A stretch of DNA of 64,000 nucleotides from Crocodylus rhombifer. Taxonomy: Eukaryota > Chordata > Crocodylia > Crocodylidae. This document shows positions 12,901 to 24,900 of the stretch, in pieces. Positions within the stretch are counted from its first letter, which is position 1. Each line of letters begins with the position of its first letter. The stretch covers positions 439,166 to 503,165 of the forward strand of contig JAVSML010001163.1 in NCBI GenBank assembly GCA_038503035.1, given 5' to 3'. The position numbers were made by a program, and so were the translations under genes. The notes beneath the pieces are model-generated. The model made no database searches, was not told where the DNA came from, and saw only the letters and a list, made by a program, of their open reading frames with translations.

Positions 12901-15900
12901 CCTCCAGCTGGTAAGTCTGTTGTGCTGGGCAGAGGGGGAGGGAAGGGGCATGGGGGGAGGGGCGCAGATCAACTCCCCCACAGCAAGGGAGGGATTGGGG
13001 CTGGGGCTGGGACAAGCTACCCAGCCGAGGACTCAGGGCGGGGGGCTGTGGGATGTGGGCGCAGCAGTGCTTGGAGCAGGGGCTATGCCCTGCTGCCACT
13101 TGCCTGGCCAGGGCTGGGGGTGGTGCAGTGCAGCTGTGGCTTGCTCCAGCTGTGGCTTGCTCCATGTCCCTCATCCCCGCCCCAGCTGGGCAGCTTGTCC
13201 CAGCCCCAATCCCCGCCCCTCGCACCTTCCCTCCCCACTCTGCCCACCACAACAGACTTACCAGCTGGAGGCAGCTGTGTCCAGCGTGGTGAGGACTGCT
13301 GCCTGTTTAGTCTATGGTCAAATCTCTGAAGTGGTGCCAAATCGTTTCCAAATCGATTCGGAGGCTTCTGATTCGATTCAGATTCAGAGATTCGGCTGCC
13401 AAATCGAACCAAATCTCCTCCGAAGCAAATCAGCTACCAAAGCTTCGCAGAGCCCTAGTGTAAGGTCCCTTCTAGCCTCTAACATCTATGTTTGCCTCTC
13501 TTTTGTGCTTTGAACTCTCAAGATAAGCACAAAAGAGAAAGCCAGGCTCCTTACAGTGGGTGGGAAGGCCTGATACAACTGTGCTTGATATGTTAAAGAT
13601 AAAATTAAATGCAGCGGGGGCAGGGTGGGGGGTGAACAACGTGTAGAGTAGGCTTGTAAACTCTTTTCTGTTGGGCAACCAAATACACTGATGAGTGAAG
13701 ACAGCTCACAGTGGCTGCCCTTTCAGATAACATCACCTCATTTGTTGCCTTGTATCTGATACTTCCTGTGCAATGTTCCTTCTGACCAGGGGGTCCTAAG
13801 CCCTATTGCACTGTTTGCAATTCATTTATTGCAGATGGATTAAATTTTTCTGAGATTAGTAATTTCTGAGCCACCAAGTATTACATAAGCAGAACAGCAG
13901 ATGTGTAGAGCTGCTGTAGTGAAAGCTAGAGCTGAATGAAAAATTTCCAGCAGAACTTTACTCCCTCCAAAAATGGCTGCTGCTTCTTTTTTTTTTTCTT
14001 CTTTTTTTGCAATCAATGTGTTCTTTAGGAATATTGAGTTCAATGAAATTTTGTTTTGAAAAAAATTAGTTTGAAGTGAAGCCTTTCACTAAGGTTGAAA
14101 TGCTGCATTTCAGTCGTTGAGGATTGCAGTGCATCTTTTCTTTCATTTTCATTGATTTTTACAGCCTAAATTACAATGTAAACATTTCTGAAATTGATAT
14201 TGGAGCACAGTGTCGCCATGTTAGTGAAACACCGCATTTAATTTGCCCCCAAAACCATTTATTCTGAAATTCTTGGCAAACCAAATTTTTCAAAATGTCT
14301 TGCCCTCTATTTTGTCATGCAAACAAATGTTAAAAGGCACAAATATAGAGGACTAATGCCACAACACCACTGGCTGATGTTACAGATGGAGACTAGACCT
14401 GTCTCAGAGCTAGTAGAGGCCTTAACTGCCCACATATGGGGCACTCCGTCTTTGGCTGCCAAACCTGAGATTTCTTGGGCCTGATTTCCTGAGACAGATT
14501 GCTAGTAGCTGCTGATAAGAACAGTAGCAGGTGTCTTAGGGGCTGGAAGGGACCTTAGAAATCATTGGGTTCAGCCCCCCTGCACTTGGGCAGGAAAGAC
14601 CACTGGACCCCAGCAAGACGGGCATCAAGATGCTTTTTGAAGATCGCCAGGGTAGATGTGTTCACTTTGGGTCTTAAATCCCATGTAGAGTAACCCAGGA
14701 TGAAGGACGTCCCATTGACTGCTCTACAGCTGGCTCTAGTCAGTCTTGTTAGGCTATCCCTTCCAGGACTAGAGATTGCTTTCTGATAGAGGCCTCAAAA
14801 TTCACGAGTTACTCTCCATCTTTCCCTGCCTCCCTAGCACTTTCCTGTAGCAACAAGGGTCTGAATGCAGCCAGACAGGTTGCTAGTGAGTGAACCGAGG
14901 CTTTCCTTACCTCTGGGGCGCTGCAGACTGGCTCTGAAACGTTTCCACCCCTTGCACAGAGCGCAGCGGGTAATAGGAGCCAGCTTCAGTGCAGCATCTC
15001 TCTGTCTCTTGAGGATGTATTTCTTTCACGCATCCATCGGTACAGCGCAGCCACATGGATCTTCACTCCCTTGCACCGCACCATGCTGAGCTCTCCCTGC
15101 ACAGCTGGGCCAGTTGCTTCTAATCATTCATTTTTAAAAGAAGGATGCTGTTGGGTAATTATCACAAAGGGACCCTGAAAGGGAATTTGAAGAAACTTGG
15201 CAGATAACACGTCACCGCTGTAGACATTAGAACAATGTTCCCATAAACAACCAAACCTGCAGGCCATGCTGTCTCCCTGCACCTGCTTTCCTCCAGCTCC
15301 ATTAGGACACGATGTGTCTTTGCATCGTGCAACTCTTTCTTTACCTCCTAGTTCTTGGACAGATTGGTGGTACAACCTGACTATTCTTTTTCAAGCTTCG
15401 AGCAGTGTGTGAAAGATGTCAATGCCTTGCATCTTTTCCATGGTTTTTATCTACCCTAGCTGCATTTTTCTAGGCACCCTCCAGACGCATGCAATTTCTT
15501 ACTTGCCAATATTTTGGGGGTATCAGCAGTTATTCTACGTCAGTCTCGTTCCCCTAGCCTTTACCTAAGGCCTACAATTTCCGCTGAATTTCAAGACTCC
15601 TTTTTCCAAGCTGAATGGGAGAATACAAGTGAAGGAAAAAACCCCAAAAGGAGTGACGTGTTCAGAATTGCCAAATAAACAGCATCTCCTACCAGCTCAT
15701 GCAAGAGCTGTGAAAAAACATTTTGAGGCTTGCCTTATTTTATTTGGATTTTGATCACCTGGGTTTATACACCCCGGATTCTTGCTTTGAGTTTGGGGTT
15801 TGAGCAAACTCGAGAGCCAGACATTGCCAAAACCACAAACTTCCATCCAGTTTCACGCTGCGACCATGAGAGATCACACCTGTAGCTTGGTTGCAGAACA

Positions 15901-18900
15901 AGCCTGTAAATCAGGGCAGATTTGCTTTGGAAGGCTTGTGAAGCTCACTGAACCTGCCAGCAAACCTGAACTGAGTTCACATGTGTAGTGCAACGCAAAA
16001 GCAAAGGGCATCGGATTTTGCACGTTTCTCAAAATCGGTCCTTCCTTCAGCCCTTACGCTTGGGTTTCGGTGCCAGCGTCCGAGTGGCCTCATGTGATAC
16101 AAAATTATATGAAAGCATTTCCGTGCTGTATGAAAAATGGTAATTAATTTCGCTTTTATCGATGCGTAGAATTTCCAGTGCAACGAAGCTATGTTCGAGG
16201 CCGTGGAGCAGCAGGACTTGGATGCCGTTCAGATTCTCCTCTATCAATACACCCCGGAGGAGCTGGATCTAAACACACCAAACAGTGAGGGTTTAACACC
16301 CTTGGACATTGCCATCCTAACAAACAACGTGCCCATCGCAAAAATCCTTCTGAGGATTGGAGCAAAGGAGAGTCCGCACTGTAAGTAAAGAAGAATTACA
16401 AATTGCATTGCGTCCCGCTTGGGGAAGTTTAATTAAATTGCCTATAAACTTTGACTGATTTCATTTTAATCTGGACACAACCAGCTATGTCACCGTGACA
16501 ACAGTTGCAGGGCTATTTGTTTGCTGAGCGCAAGCTCAGGAGATGTTATCTCCTGGTACTAAAAGGCGCTAGAGATGCAGTATTTAAGACATTCGAGCTG
16601 TGCGCTGCAGAGAAGAAACCCGCTGGAGAGTAACGGGATATTGCCGTAAGGGTCTCAGCAATGCACACGCCCAGTCACTCGCTCTGTGTTTCACATACGG
16701 TTGAAAGAGTGAAACACTGGAACCACGCTGAAACCATGAAAAGCTTATAGCCAGAAAAAATGTTGGAAAACTATCTTTTTGACAAAACTGAACTGTTTTC
16801 CAGAATTTTTACTGGCTTTCACACATTTTTTGGTTTTGGAAAAATGACTAAAAAGTCAAAGCGTCTCATCTTGTCATTTCTGAAGTTCAAGGCTTTGCTT
16901 TGTCCTTTCAAAACTTAATTTTATGGCCAAATTGGAAAGGGTCAAAATGAAATGAAACATTTTGAAGGCATGTAAACAGACCGTTTTGCTTGACCCAGAC
17001 AGTTTTTTGGAAATTGTTTCACTAGAAATTCTGAAATATTGGTTGTTCTTTCTGGTTCAGGCCAAAACCAAAAGCCTTTTTTTTTTTTTTTTTAATCCAA
17101 CAAATTTTGCAGAACAGGAAATTAATTCTCTAATTCTAGCTTCCCGCTGGGTTCTACCCAGAGGTAAGCCGATGTCCTGTCACCAGCAGTGGCAAGTAGC
17201 ACATGCTTTAAAGGAAGAATATAAGAAACAGGGTAGAGTGATCCTTTATCAAACCCTCCCTATTATCGGTAGATTATATCCCTGACTGGTATGTCCCAGA
17301 TACTGATTCTGTGTTGTGTGTGTTTATTCTGAAGTGACTACCTGATCATTTCGTTGTGTCCCGTACTGCTTTATATTTATATCTATATAAATATCTGTTT
17401 CCACACCATTCGTGATTTTATAAAGGGCAGATTCTCCCTCTTCAGCCATCTCGCTTTCAGGGGAAGAGTCCCAGTCTTTTTTATTTCGTTTCGTAACTCT
17501 GATTGTCTTTGCTGCCCTTCTTGGTGCCTTTCCTAGTACTAGTCTATGTATCCTTTTTGGGAATGGGAGATCAGCACGCCATAGTATTTTGGGGCGCTTG
17601 TACACGTGACGGGGGTTTAGTCCTTCAGGATTGCATTCTGTGCCCCCTATATTGAAACGCTTAATTTTTAATTGAGAAAGGAGGGTTTCATTTTTCCGTC
17701 ACTGTATACATGTCACTGTCCTGGTGGCCGCAGGTGCCTGCTGAAGGCAGAAGTGGCGAGGGGTCTGATCCTTGTTTTTCAGGAGGAGCCTGCCCGCCTC
17801 TCCCGTGGCCAGGGTGCAAGCTGCTGGCAGGCCGAGAGGCCCCCGAGCTGTGGGGGGTCTCAGTCCTTCCCTCCACAGTGGCGGCACCCCCTGGGGCCAT
17901 CCAGGCAGACTGCTAGCGGGCCAAGTGCTGCCCCAGGTTGGAGGTGCATGGTCCAGTTCTTCCCTAAGCTGGCTCAGGCTTCCAGCACCCCATGCACCAG
18001 TCCTGCTGCCTTCTCCTGCTGCCAGCGCGCCTACCTGCCCTCCTGCCAGCTCCCTGCGCTCTCCCAGGGGCCAGCCCGTTCCTGGGTGGCCCCAGGTGTT
18101 CTGGCAGGTGCAGGTGCCTGCTGAAGGCAGAAGCGGTGAGGGGCCTGAGCCTTTTTTTCTGCAGAGCCTGCCTGCCCCTCCCACAGCTCGGGGGCAAGCT
18201 GATAGATTAATGGCTGCGGTGTTGCAAGTTGCAGCACTGCAAACTAAACTACGTTGGGATGTGGCTTAGTTTGTGACAACACAAACTCATTTAAAACCCC
18301 CAAAACTTGTGTATGTGTAAAGTGTGACGCCATTAAGTCACACAAAGTGAACATTTTGTCACATGTGCATGGTAACATTGTGATGTGTACAAGCGCTCCT
18401 AGACGTGGGTGCACTGTGGATTAAGTTATAGCAGTGTGGTTGGGTCCGTGCAGTGCAAGGGAAAGGTAGTTTGCTCTGTCACTAAGCAGTGCTACTCAGT
18501 GCAGCCTCTGTGCCTTGCAGGAGTGATTATGCTTCTTATGGGGCAATGCAGCATGTAGCAAGGATGGTGTTAACTGGCATGCAAAGTCTGTGGTCTAGAA
18601 GTGGCCTAGCATGTTTAGCTCAGGGGTAGCAACAATAGAAATCTTTCGAAAATATGTAGTTAGGGACCAAGCCAATAATACAGAGACGGTGTGGAGTTCA
18701 TGATAAAGGAATAAATGACAATGAATTACTATGTGTATTGAATAATTGGAAAAGCAAAGACTCTGCTCCAAGAAAAGGGGTCTCAAGGATGTAGCAAGGA
18801 GTGTTTAAGCATATTGCTTCTAATAACTCGGGCATTCACTCCCATTAAAACAAGACTTCTGAAATTTTAAGGCCCAGTGGAGTTTTCCCATTGACCTTCA

Positions 18901-21900
18901 CACATTTATATAAATCAAGACCATACTGAATGAAAGCATAGTGATAAAAGGCTGCAGCATTGAACTGGTAGCATGGCTTCAGTAAAGTTTCATTGCCTGC
19001 TACCAATGCAATCCCTGCATGAAATACACCTCCGCACAGCGCTGGAACACCAGTGGCACTTATTGTGGTTATAAAACTCTCCTTTGTCTTCCTTCATGGG
19101 ACCTTTTTATGCATAATTTAAAAGCGAAGGGTGGGGGGAGACTTACCAACTCAATTAATCAACCTTAAACCATGGCACAAACTCTGACGCCTTACTTGTG
19201 GCTAAAAATACACAAATGTATACAAATTTGTTTTAAACTGTCAATGCCTATATTTAGGACATTCCCAGCAAGGCTATAACGAGACTGTGTTGGAGGGGCT
19301 TAGCCACTGCAGACTCTGTGCCATTAATTTGAAGTTAGTTAAATTAACAGCATTTAGTCCTGGCGTGTCAATCTTGGTGCTGCAGGAAATTGCACCTTGA
19401 GGCTACTAGCATTGCCAGTTTTTTTCACTGGAGAGTGTCTGACCGTGTGCATGAGTGCATGTATGTGTGTGTGTGTCTGTGTGCGCGTGTTGATGTGTAC
19501 TGAGCTGTTTTGCCAGCCCCTCCGTGCTGGTACACCTTTATTGCTTTTCTGTGTCCACAGCACTTATATTATCATTTATTCTGGCCTCTTTTAACCTTCC
19601 CAGGAGATTTTTGCATAGTGTAGCTGCTCAGTGAAAAGAGTTTTTTAGCTTTATATTTATTTGTTTATTTTTCTGTCATGGTTCATGACTGAGGCTTTAA
19701 AAAAAAAAGTGTGACAGCATTTAGAGTACATGATTGACTGCTGAAGCAACATTCATTAACCATGACAAATCTAGAGGAAAACACAGTCTTGAGTGTTCCA
19801 AACAGCAGTAAAAAAGACTAAACTAATTTTTCATTGACCTCATCTGTAAATAAATGCAGTCTGATGGTGAGCAGGGGCAATCATAAATTAGTATTCATTT
19901 CCTGTAATTAATGCAAACATGCCTATGAACACAGAGAATATGAATATATAACCACCTCATTTCCATTTCAGGATATACTCACCAAATTTCCACTTCACTT
20001 ATCTTGATTTTTAGTTTTCTGATTTGCAATAATGGATAAGGCTTGCTCAATCAAAATCAAATTATTAGGATTTTTTTGTCCTCAAGGGTCTCAAGTCGCC
20101 ACTTGGAACCAAGCAGCGAAGCAGTCATCCCTCAGAACAACGGTTTTCAACACCTCTGTATTTGTCTCCATTGTTCAGAGCAGGCAGCAGTCGCTTCCTA
20201 TTTTCTCCTGTTCTGCCTCGTTTCCACACGTCTGTTTGCCTGTGTTCAAGCAACCCTGCTGGAGTGAAATCTTGTCCATGGGCTCCATGGACCTGATCGA
20301 GCATTCAGTAGAAAGACTCACGTTGACTTCAGTACACGCTGGATCAAGGTCTGCACAAGCTGAATACAGACAAAATCCCCACCTCCCCCAGTTCAAAGTC
20401 AGGGCACGGGGCTGTAATACTGCCTCGTCACCAGTACACAATTGCAAGGTGAGTGGAAGTAACTAAAGACGTATGAAGTGGGCTCATCTATGGCTGCCTC
20501 ATTTCAATTCTTTCCATTGTAGGTAGGAGATGTGATGACTCCTGTCAACCAGGCCATCACCCTTTCCCATCAGTTGATGGTTTCAAGTGCGCATCTGAGA
20601 GTCCTGCTAGACCGTGTCTTCCAGAGCCATTCATAGCACTCGTAATAAACGTTTGTCCGGGATGATTTAAATGGGGAGGATCGTGTCTTGTGCAGGGGTT
20701 GGACTAGTTGACCTCCTGAGTTCCTTTTCTATTGGTCTGGACTCTATAATGAGCCAATTCCTGATGGTCTCCTATGGATTCTTTGCTGGAAGCTTGCTCC
20801 TGATTGCTAAAGCAAGGGTTGTCTTACTCCCAGACCTATCCCAGCAAAACCAGAAAGACATAGGAAGTAGTTAGGGTAAGGCAACCTTCCTGAGGATCAT
20901 CTTGCAGAGTTTCTTGTGCCATGTCCTCTGGCAGAAGTTGTGGATTGTATAGGGCACACCCTCTTCCATCCCTCTCAGACCTTCAGCAAAAGGAACAGCA
21001 AAGATGGCCTGGTTGACAGGAGTCATCACACCTCCTGCCTACAATGGAAAGAATTGAAAGGAGACAGCCACCGAAGAGCCCGGTTCATGTGTCTTTAGGA
21101 GCAGCCCCCCTAGAAAGGAACACTACCATGAACTGGGTTCTCTTGTGACTATACAGTACTAGCCATAAGAGAAGGCTCAGAGGGAGTTAATATACCTCTC
21201 AGGTTCATTACTTTCATTGCCACACGAAAATACAAAAGCAGGATATGGGATAAAGCCATGGAGAGCAAAGACTCCCTTTCCCCATTTCATGTGGAATGAC
21301 ATCCGTGCAGAAACCCTGTCATTCTTTTAGGCGCTTAACCATGGCAGCCAGGAGTGCAGCTTGCCGAGCATTTACATTAAAATATTAAAAGGAAGGCAGA
21401 CTTCTCTCTACATTCACTGCTATCATTATGCTAGACAACTGTTTCACTCTTCAGCTCCCTTCATTTATCCTTGGCTTGGTCATCTAGAACTAAATAAAAA
21501 TAATATTAATGTTTCCATCGGCTAATTTGACACCTTTCCAACATCCAACAACTCTGGAGCAGGATCTCAAAGGAAATGGTAAGTGCATCAGCTGCCGTTC
21601 TCGCCCATAAAATCTTCCTTCTGCACACCACGCTTGTCAGGAAGTCCGGTCAGCCTGTGGCCTCACAAAAGATAGCTCATTCTGAAGGTGCCAGCAGACT
21701 CCAGGTCGCATGGCCATCTGTCTCATGTCCATATGAAGATTGAAGAAGAGTGGCTGCACGCCAGGTTTGGAAAGCAAAGTGTAAGACACGAGCATTCTTC
21801 AAAGATCTTCGGGATGTCAGAGGTATTGAAAAATCCCTTGTTCTCTTCCAGGAGTTGTTAAAAATCCCATGGCATGTTCACATCAGTCTGTAGGAGGTTT

Positions 21901-24900
21901 TTTGGACTTCTGGCTAAAGTCCAGCTTGAGAGAGACTACGTTAAGACTAAAAACGTGCGTGTAATACACACGTGCCAACCAAAGTACCTCTGCTGATTTT
22001 TATTTATTTTGCTCTGATGCAAAAATTATGCTCACTGCTGAGCTCCTGGATTAACTTTTTGATATAACAGAATATCAATGGATCTATGAAAGGTTTTATT
22101 ATATCCCATAGGTAGTCATTTTTTACCCTTCGGTGTGGTTTTTGTGTCAAAACAGGTCACAGTCTCGGCTCCAAAAGTTGGAAGGTTTTACCTCCTTAGC
22201 AATGTTGTGAGCCATCCTTGACTACAGGTGTACACGGGTCTGGCAACATGTACTTTGGCAAGGTCATTTCAGTTCCTATAAAAGGCGATCCCTATGCACA
22301 AAAGATGTTCATGACCCTCAGGCTCCCCCTGCACTGACAAGAAGAAAGGACACCAAAATTGATACCAAAATTGCACCCTCCTCCAACGGGCACTGGGGAT
22401 CCATGGCATCTTCAAATGAACGTGTGCCAGGAGCTAAGACGACCCAGCCATCATTAACGTTTCCTTTTTTCTGACAGTTGTTACCATGGAAAGCAGGCTG
22501 ATGCATTTGAGCACGTTGGTCCAGGAAGCCCAGCAGCGGGTGAATGAACTGTCCGCACAAGTGGTGAGTGAAGGGCTTGGAATGGACAGCGCAGAAAAAG
22601 AGAAGCAGCTGAAAGCGTGGGAGTGGAGATACCGACTGTACAAGCGAATGAAAGCAGGCTACGAACATGCCAGTAAGTAGCACTGAAGTGGTTATGGGAG
22701 TCTGTGGAGTGCTCTTCAAACGGGACTAAGTTGCACTGGCAGAGTGGTTCCCTGTGTTCACAAACGCTCCTGTGAGGCACGTAAGTGTTATAGGTGGGAA
22801 AATGAAGGGACAAAAAAATGACTGACTTGCCTGAGACTGAAGGGCATTCGAACCTCCTGACACTTATGTACAGGGACTTGTATGCTCAGAGCCAACAGGC
22901 TGATCAGGCCCGCCAGCTCTCGGTGCAACGTCTAATGCTTATGCCACCAATACACATCCCTTTCCTTGCCTTTTTCCCTTGGTGTTTTCCTTCTGACTTG
23001 GCTGAACGTGATTCGAGGTGGTTGAAAAATGGAGCCATTTTGGAAGGAAAGGAGAATGCATGGGGGGAACCAACCTTTTTTTTCACTGTAGTTTGAGAAG
23101 CATTTCAGCAGCTCTATATTTGGTCAAACTGTGGAATTTAATTTTTCTCCCAAAGAACTTTGACTCGTCTCTCTCCCCTCCCCCATACACACACGCACAC
23201 ACTTGTGGGTATATGTAAAGCTGATGTTTTGACAAATTTAGTCAAAATTTGGACAGTATTTTGATCAGCTTGAAAAGCTTGGTAGGCTGTGGCCCACGGG
23301 AAGGAATAAACCAGGGATTGAAACTATTCTGTTAGTACAAGCATTCTGCTTGTTTTGCTACATGCACTGTAATTGAGCCACGGCCACTAATATCCTTAAA
23401 ACTACCTGTACAAAAATGTCGTTGAAAAATAAGAGCCTGAAGGTTATCATGTACTAAACTTGCTGAGATAGATGTGTAGTGTGATACAAAGGATGGAACA
23501 AATATGGCTGTATTCATTACTTGCGATAAAACAGTGGAAAAGATACAAGCCACATTCACAATTTAGGGTAGCTTCACTTAACCCGGCTGACACTAGCTGA
23601 GACCTTGGCCAGTGCCCTTGCCCTTAGCCACTCTGTTTTTCTTTAACTCACAATAGTTTTCATAGTTCTCTTACCCTAAATAAAATGTAAAAGACTGGAT
23701 AACTGCATAGTCTTCATTCACCAACAGAATTGCCCCTGAATTATTTGCAGGTTCAAAAGGGCCTAAAGTTGTTTTTGCAAACGATAAGTAATACAACCTA
23801 CATTAAGTTTCCTATATCAAAGCTGACTGATACTCTTTAAACTAATCATTTTTAAAGACACTTATGGCCACAGTCAGCAACACATTTTAGAATGACCACA
23901 GTTGGCCCTGATAATATTTGTGATTTCTGAATCCTGGTAATGTAGAAATGTGTCGTTTAATAGATTTAAATCTTTCAGGGAAGCCTTAAAGGTTTAATTA
24001 GCTCTTTGTGGTTTTGTCCCCTCTCTCTTTCCCCTCACCCCAAGAGATTTATAGGACTTGTTCATGGACATAATTAGCATTATTCTGTTTTATTGAGTTA
24101 CATGCTTACATACATACAGGAAGATCTTTTTAACCCAAAGGAACTGAAGACCATGATAGAAACAAATGGTGCCTGCAGGATATAGTTAGTCGGGGCACTA
24201 ATTAAAATGCTCAAAAGGCAGAGAACACAAACACCTACAAACCAAAACTCACAATTGCCGTGTGGTTTTCAGTTGGTTCTTTGAAGACACAAAAACATTG
24301 TTTGAATAGGATTTGTTGTGCTGAGGATCTGATGTTTTTTCTTCTCTCCCAGGAGCCCCCGAGGCGCCAACCAACGTCTGTCTCGTGGTAACAAGCAGTA
24401 CATCACTCACTGTCACCTTCCAAGAACCTCTTAGCGTCAACTCAGCTGTAGTCACCAAATATAAAGGTACTGGATTTGGATGCATTTTCTTTTCCTTTCT
24501 TAACAATGCACAGGCCCTTTAGTGCTCATGTTTACCTTCAGGGGCTGGTTTTCTAAGCCATTCTCCGATCTTTCCAAGTCATGTTTGGATGGAAATATTT
24601 CCTTAGTTAACTTTGCCCCACTGAGAGATCTGGATGGAGTTCTGGATTACAAAGGCACGCGTGCGCACCGTTTACCCAAGCCATTACCCAAGGATCTCTT
24701 GAAGCAGTTTGCTTGAATCATTGTGGTTAAGACATCAGCTCAGTAAGATGAGCCTGCTAGAAAACATGAGCTAAGCTTTAGTGTCTGTGTGCTCCTTAAA
24801 ACATGTGTAGGCTTGCATATGCCAAACCCACACCTCCATTCCTTAAAGAAATGCCTCTGGAAGCCGATACTGCTGGCAGCAGCAGCATCACAGCCCCGCC

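Larger units (their letters stand above)
6975..16169 (+). other. ANKFN1 intron 1 (9.2 kb)
   Basis: Non-coding. It holds a hAT-like fragment (8309-8508), a MIR/CORE-type SINE (10385-10620), a foldback DNA element inserted in a CR1 (12690-13495), a CR1 remnant (14540-14860) and short A or T tracts. The ORFs present are short, overlap on both strands and lie mostly in repeats. No additional exon was recognised. Confidence 0.8.
16381..22477 (+). other. ANKFN1 intron 2 (6.1 kb)
   Basis: Non-coding. It contains a poly-T tract (about 17077-17094), a GC-rich duplicated segment (17731-18195), a (TG)n-rich run (about 19452-19490) and a 636-bp inverted-repeat element (20463-21098). The rest looks unique. 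No exon was seen. Confidence 0.8.

Noticed and set aside
12784..13513. Overlapping ORFs of 151-197 codons on both strands
   Set aside because: They lie in the GC-rich hairpin of a mobile element and are mirror images on the two strands. There is no domain or conserved motif.
17672..18269. ORFs of 150-165 codons
   Set aside because: Located in a GC-rich duplicated block. Several frames are open on both strands and there is no homology or splice context.
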